A DNA stretch of 64,000 nt from Halichondria panicea. Its lineage: Eukaryota > Porifera > Demospongiae > Suberitida > Halichondriidae. The notes under the pieces are model-generated. The model saw only the letters and a program-made list of their open reading frames with translations, was not told the DNA's origin and did no database searches. The stretch covers positions 592,501 through 656,500 of the forward strand of contig NC_087377.1 in assembly GCF_963675165.1 (NCBI RefSeq). Direction: 5' to 3'. Shown here in pieces: positions 1 to 10,472 of the stretch. Numbering within the stretch: the stretch's first letter is position 1; every line of letters begins with the position of its first letter. Made by a program: the position numbers and the translations under genes.

Positions 1-133
1 TGTACCACAACCAATTGTCCTACAAAAACATTGAAGGTATCAATGGAACCGGCATAGCTTGCTCTATTGGTGTGCCAAGTTTGAACTTGCTATACCAATA
101 TTTGTGGAAATTAGGTATGGGATTTCTAGTGAC
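1..133 (+). repeat. Dispersed ~130-bp repeat, copy 1
   Basis: Begins TGTACCACAACCA and ends in TTAGGTATGGGATTTCTAG. The same series of motifs recurs at 832-959 (almost full length) and 705-775 (distal half only). The repeat end overlaps the 3' end of the ankyrin gene, so the last codons before that gene's stop (126-140) may be repeat-derived. Confidence 0.7.
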
Positions 134-1666
134 ACATACCTGGTTCAGGAGTGGAGGATTTGAGATAGTCAGCAACTTCAGTGCAACCATACGCTACTGC
201 CCAGTCAAGAGGAGTGCTGCCATCATCATCAGTCACATCTGGACAGGTAAGGGACAGAGATCTTGTAGTAGTACTGACAGCATTCACCATTACCATGCAG
301 GATGACTACATTATTTTATTATCATGTACCAACTGTGTATTGTATTGCAGTTTCCATGACAATACAACTGCAGGTACACTGATTGTTTCATTACATGCAC
401 ATTGAACCACATTAATATATTCACGGGTTGTCTATCAGAGGATCTAATGAAACAGTACCCACTACGGAAATCACTCACCAACATCCCACTTTAGTTCCTC
501 AACTAGGTATTTCACTAGTTGTATATGTCCTCTCCCACAAGCCTCGTGCAGTGGTGTTCGGCCCAACTTGTCCCTCACATCTGTGTGTGGTGATCTTCAA
601 TATACTCAATAATTAAGTGAGATATGTTATTATAGACTATAGACTCAAAATTGCGGAAAAATAAAACAAGCCTATACAAATAGAAATAGTTGGTCTTATT
701 AATATTGGTATACAAAGTTTGAACGTGATACACGACTGTGTGCGGAAGTTAGGTATGGGATTTCTAGTGACGAGTTTAACTTCAGCCATGTACGTAAGTG
801 TATAGTGGTCAAGATGGACCAAACATGTTATTGTACCACAACCACTTGTCGTACAGAGAAAGTAAAGGTAGCATAGGAAAGGGCACGCCTTGTTCTATTG
901 GTGCACCAAATTCGAGCTTGATACACCACTGTTTGTGGAAATTAGGTATGGGATTTCTAAAGCGCATACAGAAATGCCTGAGTCCTGTTACTATTATCCC
1001 TCACATCTGTTGTGGAACAAAGTTCAACTATCACATATATTTTTAACAGATATTACTATGGCAACCGTATAGCAAATGTTTATGTATTTCAAACAAGTGT
1101 ACGTACATTGCAAATAATTATTCGAAATTGAAATATAACACTATTAAACTTTCCGCTGTATGCATGGTATGAAACTTCACATACACAACGACTACTTACC
1201 AGTGCTACGACTACTACATCGCAAATAATTATTATACTACGCGAAATTACTGACACAATTGATATTGCTACACAGTACATGTATATAATTCAGATACCAT
1301 AATGATATGGAGAAACAATTACAATACACAAATAATTATAATGACTACTTACCAGTGCTGCACCCGACCTCCTTCAAGTACTGCACCACCTCTTTATGAC
1401 CTTCCCAGCATGCCCAGTGAAGTGGAGTCCCGTTGGTCTTCCCATCACCTTTATCAGTACGAGCTCCATGAGTAACAAGTGTCTTCACAATCTCAAGGTA
1501 GCCCTCATAGCAAGCCCTGTGTAATGGAGGCACCTTATCCGCCCACTCGTCACTCCAGTAGAGCTGGTGGTTGGGGTATGCCCCCTGTCCCAACAGGGAC
1601 CTAACTTTGGTGACGTCATCATTGACTACAGCCTCGTGTAAGTCCCAGGCTAGCTTCTTTTGAGCA
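126..1666 (-). CDS. Ankyrin-repeat protein, two 3' exons
   Basis: Minus-strand exons at 1353-1666 and 126-238 are separated by a 1.1-kb intron (donor GTAAGT at 1352, acceptor CAG ending 239). Exon 1 ends in phase 1 with G and exon 2 begins AT, giving an uninterrupted frame (GCST then DVTDDDGSTPLDWA). About four ankyrin units are visible: a degenerate one (LHEAVVNDDVTKVRSLL), then PPLHRACYEGYLEIVKTLV, TPLHWACWEGHKEVVQYL and TPLDWAVAYGCTEVADYL. Ankyrin repeats bind other proteins; no partner domain is visible, so the role is unknown. Upstream, exon 1 starts after an acceptor-like TTTTGTACAG, so the real start lies further upstream and was not found. The frame ends at TAG (126-128), but a CAG/GTATGT donor at 140/139 could extend it leftward out of the window. 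Ankyrin identity is firm; gene limits are not. Confidence 0.8.
705..775 (+). repeat. Dispersed repeat, half copy
   Basis: Matches the distal half of the 1-133 repeat (TTGGTATACAAAG to GGATTTCTAGTGACGAG). It lies inside the ankyrin gene's intron. Confidence 0.6.
832..959 (+). repeat. Dispersed ~130-bp repeat, copy 3
   Basis: Near full-length copy of the 1-133 repeat, beginning TGTACCACAACCAC and ending TTAGGTATGGGATTTCTA. It also lies inside the ankyrin gene's intron. Confidence 0.7.
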
Positions 1667-1674
1667 CTGTACAA

Positions 1675-2169
1675 AATAGATGGTTGGGGGGTCAGTCATA
1701 CAGAGAATTACTTGATATGTGTATATAGTTTATACAAGTGACACCATGCACATATCCAGCTGTCACTTTGCTGTACAGTGTTCCACCTCTGATCATAGCC
1801 TGCTCTGACTCTACTAATGGAATGAGCCTCCCTCCATGCAATCACAAGGTGCTACCATGAGTAGTAATTATAGTCTACATGTTCACTCACTCTGAGTCTT
1901 GTTCAGTAGCCATCATGAAGCTTTGTTCAAACTCTGTCAAATTCACCCCTTGAATTGTTTCTCAGTAAGCAAAGTGCATGCCACATGCATGCACCCTCTT
2001 TCTGTATTTCAAGGGCCCTTCCGGCCACAAAAACCCACATGATTAATTGCAATTGCAAAAGCATAAAAATCCATTTATAATTATATGCACACAGTCAATA
2101 GTGGAGTCATGTGATCCTACTACACACAAAACAACACTTATAAAAACACGGAAAAATAAATATTAAAAT
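1675..2169. other. No gene seen
   Basis: AT-rich sequence between the ankyrin exon and the NAK-like terminal exon, both on the minus strand. I see no open frame with splice borders, no RNA gene and no repeat here. The missing 5' exons of the ankyrin gene could lie further upstream. Confidence 0.5.
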
Positions 2170-2361
2170 TCAGCTAAAAGGAACTGCTCCAAATTGATCT
2201 ACAGTTGTCATTGTCTTCGTAACCTTTGAACCCTCTCCAAAGGGGGGTGCTCCAAACAAATCTCGTCTTGCATTGTCAGCAGTATTATGAGTGGGCGGGG
2301 TAGAGGAACGTCCGTCAAATGAAGTGCTACCAAAGTCATCCGTAGGAAATGGACTGCCAGT
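2170..2361 (-). CDS. Terminal exon resembling an AAK1/BMP2K (NAK) kinase tail
   Basis: Minus-strand terminal exon. The acceptor CTCACAG ends at 2362 and is preceded by a long CA run that would serve as the pyrimidine-like tract. The frame reads TGSPFPTDDFGSTSFDG and later ARRDLFGAPPF, and ends FGAVPFS just before TGA at 2172-2170. Repeated FG/PF motifs of the type D-x-FG-x-x-PF, right up to the C-terminus, are typical of the tails of Numb-associated kinases (AAK1, BMP2K), endocytic kinases that phosphorylate the AP-2 adaptor. A NAK-type kinase N-lobe exon lies on the same strand at 17739-17960, which fits, but I cannot show the two belong to one gene. Other endocytic adaptors with FG/PF tails remain possible. 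Confidence 0.5.
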   Translation of the reverse strand, partial: TGSPFPTDDFGSTSFDGRSSTPPTHNTADNARRDLFGAPPFGEGSKVTKTMTTVDQFGAVPFS

Positions 2362-2458
2362 CTGTGAGGTGTGTGTGTGTGTGTGTGTGTGTGAGGGTGT
2401 GTGTGTGAGGGGTGGGAGGTTCAATAAGCAGTATAGAGTGGAGTCTATCTATTGTGGT

Positions 2459-2703
2459 CACCCTCTATAATACAGCCAGATTAATGGGCCCCAAAGTCTC
2501 CATAGCATGTGTTTGGACCTGTGTTAGCAGGCCACCCTCTATAATACAGCCAGGTTAATGGGTCCCAAAGTCTCCATAGCATGTGTTTGGACCTGTGTTA
2601 ACAGACCACCCTCTATAATACAGCCAGGTTAATGGGTCCCAAAGTCTCCATAGCATGTGTTTGGACCTGTGTTAGCAGGCCACCCTCTATAATACAGCCA
2701 CTG
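2459..2703. repeat. 74-bp tandem repeat, 3.3 copies
   Basis: CACCCTCTATAATACAGCCA starts at 2459, 2533, 2607 and 2681, an exact 74-bp period. The first three copies are complete and differ at a few positions; the fourth is cut after about 20 bp. It sits directly upstream of the NAK-like exon. Confidence 0.95.
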
Positions 2704-3667
2704 TTGGTCTGACTAGACAGACCACATTCACAAAATGCAAACCTTACTAGAGAAAACATAAGTCAACCACTTAGCTACAATGTACACAGTGGGACCACAC
2801 ATAAAGAGGAAATTTCGCCCCTTTCAGCCTTGTTTCTCAGTAAACATAATCATTGCTCAGATCCTCCCCCTTTTCAGAGAGGTGTCACATTCCACCCCTT
2901 TCACAGTAAACAAAGCAATTTGGTAGAATGTCATTGAAAGGTCATAATTAGTGAAAGGTCACCTCCAATAGTACTGCCACATGTCCATACATGCATGGAT
3001 AAATAATTACAACATACTGTAGTGTAAAATACCACGACAAATTAAATGTCTGAGCCCATGCCAACTCAGCTATATAGCCTATGGTTGCTCAATATTGACC
3101 TCCCTCCACCAATAAGGTCTAACACATGGGCAAGCGAACAAAACAATCAACCTCGTGATTATTATCAGTAGCCTACAACAGGTGCCGTCTCTACAAAGCA
3201 TCTCCCCTCACCTCCATCCTTTCATGCATTCATCCATTCTTATCCTATAGCACAGCCACTGGACTGGCACATGCTGGCAGCAGATCACATTCACGCTGAG
3301 TAGGTAATGGCATATGCTAGGCCACATCATAGATAGTGGTATGGCCTCATCTTCAGTGCGGCCTGAGATCGAGGCTAAAAGATCCCCTTCCTCACACGTT
3401 TGTGACTTGTTGCAGTTCACCCACGTAGCGTGTCGTGCACAGAGTCATGGAGTATGTTCTCAATCTGAATCAAAATCAGTGGAAATAATTATAATCATGT
3501 GAGCTTAAATGCTTTGTAATATTGAATAACCGTGATTTCAATGGATTGTACAGGCCTTGAAATACAAAAATACGCTCGCAAAAATAGCATTAATCATCAT
3601 TTATTTCTAGCTCTACGGTATCATCAACTATTGGATAGAGCTATTGGATGATACTTTATACTCTAAT
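2704..3667. other. No confident feature
   Basis: AT-rich sequence up to the start of block A. One open minus frame (3208-3420) contains several Cys residues but shows no domain and no convincing splice borders. I see no repeat array or RNA gene. Confidence 0.4.
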
Positions 3668-4940
3668 AAAGGTAGCGCTCACCTTTCCCCTGAGTCAGAG
3701 TGTTGGTCCATTGTGTCCAGTGCACCGTGCTAGCTAGTAGGACCACTCCAATGGATGTGCTCTCAGAGTATTAGAACTGTAATGAATGCACCACATGGCC
3801 AGTGGGTAAAGGATCGTCAAACCATTAGACAAAATATGGATCATTTTGTAGATTTGATATACTTTACCAGACACAATCACACACACAAGATGGAGACGGC
3901 TGGGGAGGAAAAGCGTTCACTTGTCCTTCCCTCTAGGAGCTTCAACAAGGCTGGATATCGGGTGGATACTCCTCCAAAAGACCAGCAGCAATGGATCACG
4001 AGGCAAAGAGCAGCGAAGCGAGTACAAGTGAGTGGCTAGTCATGATCAAAAGTGGACCACCTAGTATAGTGTATAGGCTGCTTTAGATGACTGGCATTCA
4101 ATATCTGCCATTACTAGTGATCAAACTATACAGCCTCTGTGACAAATGCATCCATTGCTGCACATTTGTTGACCCGTTACTTCATTGCGTACAGTGATGG
4201 AGAGAACGAGAGGGACGGAGTCAGTGACCAGTTGCTATGACAACATATGATGGAAGAGTTACAAGGTGACACTGTAGAGTTTGCGTACGACCCATTGGAC
4301 GTCTTGCACTGCAGATAAAGGAACACAATTAAGAAATAGTGAGTACTGCCGCGTGCAGAGTGCGACTCTTTCCCCCACCAGAACTGTGATCTGAGCATGT
4401 CATGTGATAGGCCTTGTCTAGAGCTACAGAGTGCATCTCTTAGTTTTGATATTGATTGCTTTTTAGTGAAGTTATGACCTCCTGAAAGTTGCTTAAATTA
4501 TACATTTTATGGGGAAAGTGTTGTGTTAAATCAGGCCTAAGTTTGAGAGCCCCATAACTTGTGTCCGTCTCCAAGATAATGTGTGTATTTAGTAGTGCTA
4601 CAAGACTGTACATACACTATCAATTATTGCAGCTCAAGTTGATTTGAAGAAATAAAAATGTTTAAGATAATAATTGTTATGGTGGAATTATCTACTAGTG
4701 AGTGAGTGGTGTTCTCTCACTTGTTAGATTCTTGAGGGTCAGTTGTTCCCTCTGTTGGATGCTGATGATGATCCAGCCATTGGACGTCAGAGAAAAATAC
4801 AATCGACCTAAGAAACAGTGAGTACTGCCGCGTGCAGAGTGTGACTCTTTCCCTGACCAAACTTTGATCTGAGCATATTCATGTGATAGGCCTTATCTAA
4901 CAGTGCTTGGAATAGTTATTCGCTGTACTCCCCCCTAGTG
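3668..4940 (+). repeat. Block A, unit 1 (start of the 15.1-kb unit)
   Basis: Begins AAAGGTAGCGCTCACCTTTC. Nearly identical sequence recurs at 18810-20067 and 57764-58640, inverted at 48788-49671, and its last 350 bp at 39350-39698. Two internal segments (4300-4400 and 4780-4880) both end in GTGAGTACTGCCGCGTGCAG, so block A itself contains an old internal duplication. The block ends in CGCTGTACTCCCCCCTAGTG, a piece of the 53-bp repeat seen at 58648-59002, and then passes directly into the satellite. Confidence 0.9.
3755..4039 (+). other. Open frame in block A, possible exon (unrecognised)
   Basis: A 94-codon frame from an ATG. Its second half (METAGEEKRSLVLPSRSF, then KAGYRVDTPPKDQQQWI) is hydrophilic and ends RVQ at a consensus-like donor, CAA/GTGAGTGG. 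In the inverted copy (49307-49585) the first half stays open but the frame shifts after about 40 codons. In the unit 5 copy the region is broken by a small hairpin insertion (57971-57999). I do not recognise a family. It may be a captured host exon or chance coding in a repeat. Confidence 0.25.
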
Positions 4941-7900
4941 TTTACGTTCCCGTGGGTGGGTTCAATTCACTAGCAATAGTTTTGCGTTCCCGTGAGTGGG
5001 TTCAATTCACTAGCAATAGTTATACGTTCCCGTGGGTGGGTTCAATTCACTAGCAATAGTTTTGCGTTCCCGTGGGTGGGTTCAATTCACCAGCAATAGT
5101 TTTGCGTTCCCGTGAGTGGGTTCAATTCACTAGCAATAGTTTTGCGTTCCCGTGAGTGGGTTCAATTCACTAGCAATAGTTTTGCGTTCCCGTGAGTGGT
5201 CACTAGCAATAGTTTTGCGTTCCCGTGAGTGGGTTCAATTAATTCACTAGCAATAGTTTTACGTTCCCGTGAGTGGGTTCAATTCACTAGCAATAGTTTT
5301 GCGTTCCCGTGAGTGGGTTCAATTCACTAGCAATAGTTTTACTTTCCCTTGAGTGGGTTCAATTCACTAGCAATAGTTTTAAGTTGCCGTGAGTGCATGG
5401 GTTCACTTCACTAGCAATAGTTTTACGTTCCCGTGAGTGGGTTCAATTCACTAGCAATAGTTTTACTTTCCCTTGAGTGGGTTCAATTCACTAGCAATAG
5501 TTTTACGTTCCCGTGAGTGGGTTCAATTCACTAGCAATAGTTTTACTTTCCCTTGAGTGGGTTCAATTCACTAGCAATAGTTTTAAGTTGCCGTGAGTGC
5601 ATGGGTTCACTTCACTAGCAATAGTTTTACGTTCCCGTGAGTGGGTTCAATTCACTAGCAATAGTTTTACGTTCCCTTGAGTGGGTTCAATTCACTAGCA
5701 ATAGTTTTGCATTCCCTGAGTGGGTTCAATTCACTAGCAATAGTTTTGCGTTCCCGTTAGTGGGTTCAATTCACTAGCAATAGTTTTGCGTTCCGGTGAG
5801 TGGGTTCAATTCACTAGCAATAGTTTTGCGTTCCCGAGAGTGGATTCAATTCACTAGCAATAGTTTTACTTTCCCTTGAGTGGGTTCAATTCACTAGCAA
5901 TAGTTTTACGTTCCCGTGAGTGGGTTCAATTAACTAGCAATAGTTTTACGTTCCCGTGAGTGGGTTCAATTCACTAGCAATAGTTTTAAGTTGCCGTGAG
6001 TGCATGGGTTCACTTCACTAGCAATAGTTTTACGTTCCCGTGAGTGGGTTCAATTCACTAGCAATAGTTTTACGTTCCCTTGAGTGGGTTCAATTCACTA
6101 GCAATAGTTTTGCGTTCCCGTGAGTGGGTTGAATTCACTAGCAATAGTTTTGCGTTCCCGTGAGTGGGTTCAATTCACTATAGCAATAGTTTTAAGTTGC
6201 CGTGAGTGGGTTCAATTCACTAGCAATAGTTTTGCGTTCCCGTGAGTGGGTTCAATTCACTAGCAATAGTTTTGCGTTCCCGTGAGTGGGTTCAATTCAC
6301 TAGCAATAGTTTTGCGTTCCCGTGAGTGGGTTCAATTCACTAGCAATAGTTTTACGTTCCCGTAAGTGGTTCAATTCACTAGCAATAGTTTTACTTTCCC
6401 TTGAGTGGGTTCAATTCACTAGCAATAGTTTTAAGTTGCCGTGAGTGCATGGGTTCACTTCACTAGCAATAGTTTTACGTTCCCGTGAGTGGGTTCAATT
6501 CACTAGCAATAGTTTTGCGTTCCCGTGAGTGGGTTCAATTCACTAGCAATAGTTTTGCGTTCCCATGAGTGCATGGGTTCAATTCACTAGCAATAGTTTT
6601 GCGTTCCCGTGGGTGGGTTCAATTCACTAGCAATAGTTTTAAGTTCTCGTGAGTGGTCACTAGCAATAGTTTTGCGTTCCCATGAGTGGGTTCAATTCAC
6701 TAGCAATAGTTTTGCGTTCCCGTGGGTGGGTTCAATTCACTAGCAATAGTTTTAAGTTCTCGTGAGTCGGTCACTAGCAATAGTTTTGCGTTCCCGTGGG
6801 TGGGTTCAATTCACTAGCAATAGTTTTAAGTTCCTGTGAGTGGTCACTAGCAATAGTTTTGCGTTCCCGTGAGTGGGTTCAATTCACTATAGCAATAGTT
6901 TTAAGTTGCCGTGAGTGGGTTCAATTCACTAGCAATAGTTTTGCGTTCCCGTGAGTGGGTTCAATTCACTAGCAATAGTTTTGCGTTCCCGTGAGTGGGT
7001 TCAATTCACTAGCAATAGTTTTGCGTTCCCGTGAGTGGGTTCAATTCACTAGCAATAGTTTTACTTTCCCTTGAGTGGGTTCAATTCACTAGCAATAGTT
7101 TTACGTTCCCGTAAGTGGGTTCAATTCACTAGCAATAGTTTTACTTTCCCTTGAGTGGGTTCAATTCACTAGCAATAGTTTTAAGTTGCCGTGAGTGCAT
7201 GGGTTCACTTCACTAGCAATAGTTTTACGTTCCCGTGAGTGGGTTCAATTCACTAGCAATAGTTTTACTTTCCCTTGAGTGGGTTCAATTCACTAGCAAT
7301 AGTTTTAAGTTGCCGTGAGTGCATGGGTTCACTTCACTAGCAATAGTTTTACGTTCCCGTGAGTGGGTTCAATTCACTAGCAATAGTTTTACGTTCCCTT
7401 GAGTGGGTTCAATTCACTAGCAATAGTTTTGCATTCCCTGAGTGGGTTCAATTCACTAGCAATAGTTTTGCGTTCCCGTGAGTGGGTTCAATTCACTAGC
7501 AATAGTTTTGCGTTCCGGTGAGTGGGTTCAATTCACTAGCAATAGTTTTGCGTTCCCGAGAGTGGGTTCAATTCACTAGCAATAGTTTTACTTTCCCTTG
7601 AGTGGGTTCAATTCACTAGCAATAGTTTTACGTTCCCGTGAGTGGGTTCAATTAACTAGCAATAGTTTTACGTTCCCGTGAGTGGGTTCAATTCACTAGC
7701 AATAGTTTTAAGTTGCCGTGAGTGCATGGGTTCACTTCACTAGCAATAGTTTTACGTTCCCGTGAGTGGGTTCAATTCACTAGCAATAGTTTTACGTTCC
7801 CTTGAGTGGGTTCAATTCACTAGCAATAGTTTTGCGTTCCCGTGAGTGGGTTGAATTCACTAGCAATAGTTTTGCGTTCCCGTGAGTGGGTTCAATTCAC

Positions 7901-10472
7901 TATATCAATAGTTTTAAGTTGCCGTGAGTGGGTTCAATTCACTAGCAATAGTTTTACGTTCCCTTGAGTGGGTTCAATTCACTAGCAATAGTTTTGCGTT
8001 CCCGTGAGTGGGTTCAATTCACTAGCAATAGTTTTGCGTTCCCGTGAGTGGGTTCAATTCACTAGCAATAGTTTTGCGTTCCCGTGAGTGGGTTCAATTC
8101 ACTAGCAATAGTTTTGCGTTCCCGTGAGTGGGTTCAATTCACTAGCAATAGTTTTACTTTCCCTTGAGTGGGTTCAATTCACTAGCAATAGTTTTACGTT
8201 CCCGTAAGTGGGTTCAATTCACTAGCAATAGTTTTACTTTCCCTTGAGTGGGTTCAATTCACTAGCAATAGTTTTAAGTTGCCGTGAGTGCATGGGTTCA
8301 CTTCACTAGCAATAGTTTTACGTTCCCGTGAGTGGGTTCAATTCACTAGCAATAGTTTTACTTTCCCTTGAGTGGGTTCAATTCACTAGCAATAGTTTTA
8401 CGTTCCCGTGAGTGGGTTCAATTCACTAGCAATAGTTTTACTTTCCCTTGAGTGGGTTCAATTCACTAGCAATAGTTTTAAGTTGCCGTGAGTGCATGGG
8501 TTCACTTCACTAGCAATAGTTTTACGTTCCCGTGAGTGGATTCAATTCACTAGCAATAGTTTTACGTTCCCTTGAGTGGGTTCAATTCACTAGCAATAGT
8601 TTTGCATTCCCTGAGTGGGTTCAATTCACTAGCAATAGTTTTGCGTTCCCGTGAGTGGGTTCAATTCACTAGCAATAGTTTTGCGTTCCGGTGAGTGGGT
8701 TCAATTCACTAGCAATAGTTTTGCGTTCCCGAGAGTGGGTTCAATTCACTAGCAATAGTTTTACTTTCCCTTGAGTGGGTTTAATTCACTAGCAATAGTT
8801 TTACGTTCCCGTGAGTGGGTTCAATTAACTAGCAATAGTTTTACGTTCCCGTGAGTGGGTTCAATTCACTAGCAATAGTTTTACTTTCCTGTGAGTGGGT
8901 TCAATTCACTAGCAATAGTTTTACGTTCCCGTGAGTGGGTTCAATTCACTAGCAACAGTTTTAAGTTCCCGTGAGTGGGTTCAATTCACTAGCAATAGTT
9001 TTGCGTTCCCGTGAGTGGGTTCAATTCACTAGCAATAGTTTTGCGTTCCCGTGAGTGGGTTTAATTCACTAGCAATAGTTTTACTTTTCCGTGGGTGGGT
9101 TCAATTCACTAGCAATAGTTTTTAGTTCCCGTGAGTGGTCACTAGCAATAGTTTTGCGTTCCCGTGGGTGGGTTCAATTCACTAGCAATAGTTTTGCGTT
9201 CTCGTAAGTGGGTTCAATTCACTAGCAATAGTTTTGCATTCCCTTGAGTGGGTTCAATTCACTAGCAATAGTTTTACGTTCCCGTGAGTGGGTTCAATTC
9301 ACTAGCAATAGTTTTAAGTTCCCGTGAGTGGGTTCAATTCACTAGCAATAGTTTTGCGTTCCCGTGAGTGGGTTCAATTCACTAGCAATAGTTTTGCGTT
9401 CCCGTGAGTGGGTTCAATTCACTAGCAATAGTTTTGCGTTCCCGTGAGTGGGTTTAATTCACTAGCAATAGTTTTGCTTTCCCGTGGGTGGGTTCAATTC
9501 ACTAGCAATAGTTTTAAGTTCCCGTGAGTGGTCACTAGCAATAGTTTTGCGTTCCCGTGGGTGGGTTCAATTCACTAGCAATAGTTTTGCGTTCCCGTGG
9601 GTGGGTTCAATTCACTAGCAATAGTTTTAAGTTCCTGTGAGTGGTCACTAGCAATAGTTTTGCGTTCCCGTGGGTGGGTTCAATTCACTAGCAATAGTTT
9701 TGCGTTCCCGTGAGTGGGTTCAATTCACTAGCAATAGTTTTACGTTCCGTGAGTGGGTTCAATTCACTATATAGCAATAGTTTTACGTTCCCGTGAGTGG
9801 GTTCAATTCACTAGCAATAGTTTTAAGTTCTCGTGAGTGGTCACTAGCAATAGTTTTGCGTTCCCGTGGGTGGGTTCAATTCACTAGCAATAGTTTTGCT
9901 TTCCCGTGGGTGGGTTCAATTCACTAGCAATAGTTTTAAGTTTCCGTGAGTGGTCACTAGCAATAGTTTTGCGTTCCCGTGGGTGGGTTCAATTCACTAG
10001 CAATAGTTTTGCGTTCTCGTAAGTGGGTTCAATTCACTAGCAATAGTTTTGCATTCCCTTGAGTGGGTTCAATTCACTAGCAATAGTTTTACGTTCCCGT
10101 GAGTGGGTTCAATTCACTAGCAATAGTTTTATGTTCCCGTGAGTGGGTTCAATTCACTAGCAATAGTTTTGCGTTCCCGTGAGTGGGTTCAATTCACTAG
10201 CAATAGTTTTGCGTTCCCGTGAGTGGGTTTAATTCACTAGCAATAGTTTTGCGTTCCCGTGGGTGGGTTCAATTCACTAGCAATAGTTTTGCGTTCCCGT
10301 GAGTGGGTTTAATTCACTAGCAATAGTTTTGCGTTCCCGTGGGTGGGTTCAATTCACTAGCAATAGTTTTGCGTTCCCGTGAGTGGGTTCAATTCACTAG
10401 CAATAGTTTTAAGATCCCATGAGTGGGTTCAATTCACTAGCAATAGTTTTACGTTCCCGTGAGTGGGTTCAA
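4941..10472 (+). repeat. 40-bp satellite, array 1 (5.5 kb)
   Basis: About 140 tandem monomers of 40 bp. Each contains GTTCCCGTGAGTGGGTTCAA followed by TTCACTAGCAATAG and TTTTGC, TTTACG or TTTAAG. Variants are: a 31-bp short form (GTGAGTGGTCACTAGC, lacking GGTTCAATT), a form with a CATG insertion (GTGAGTGCATGGGTTCACTT), and substitutions such as CCCTTGAG, CCGGTGAG and CCCGAGAG. Variants recur in order, giving a higher-order structure in the left two-thirds; the right third is more uniform. There is no unique spacer between units and no coding capacity. The array ends at TTCAATAATTCACAACAGCTG. Confidence 0.97.

Noticed and set aside
3208..3420. 70-codon Cys-containing minus frame
   Set aside because: No domain, no repeated copies, no reliable splice borders; recorded only as unassigned sequence.
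4177..4398. 73-codon frame conserved in three block A copies
   Set aside because: Conservation is explained by recent duplication; it is Cys/Ser/aromatic-rich without a domain, and on the other strand there are possible short exons, so no strand can be chosen.
4941..10472. CRISPR-like array (regular repeats)
   Set aside because: Monomers are directly adjacent with no unique spacers, period 40 bp throughout, in a eukaryotic context without cas genes. It is a satellite.
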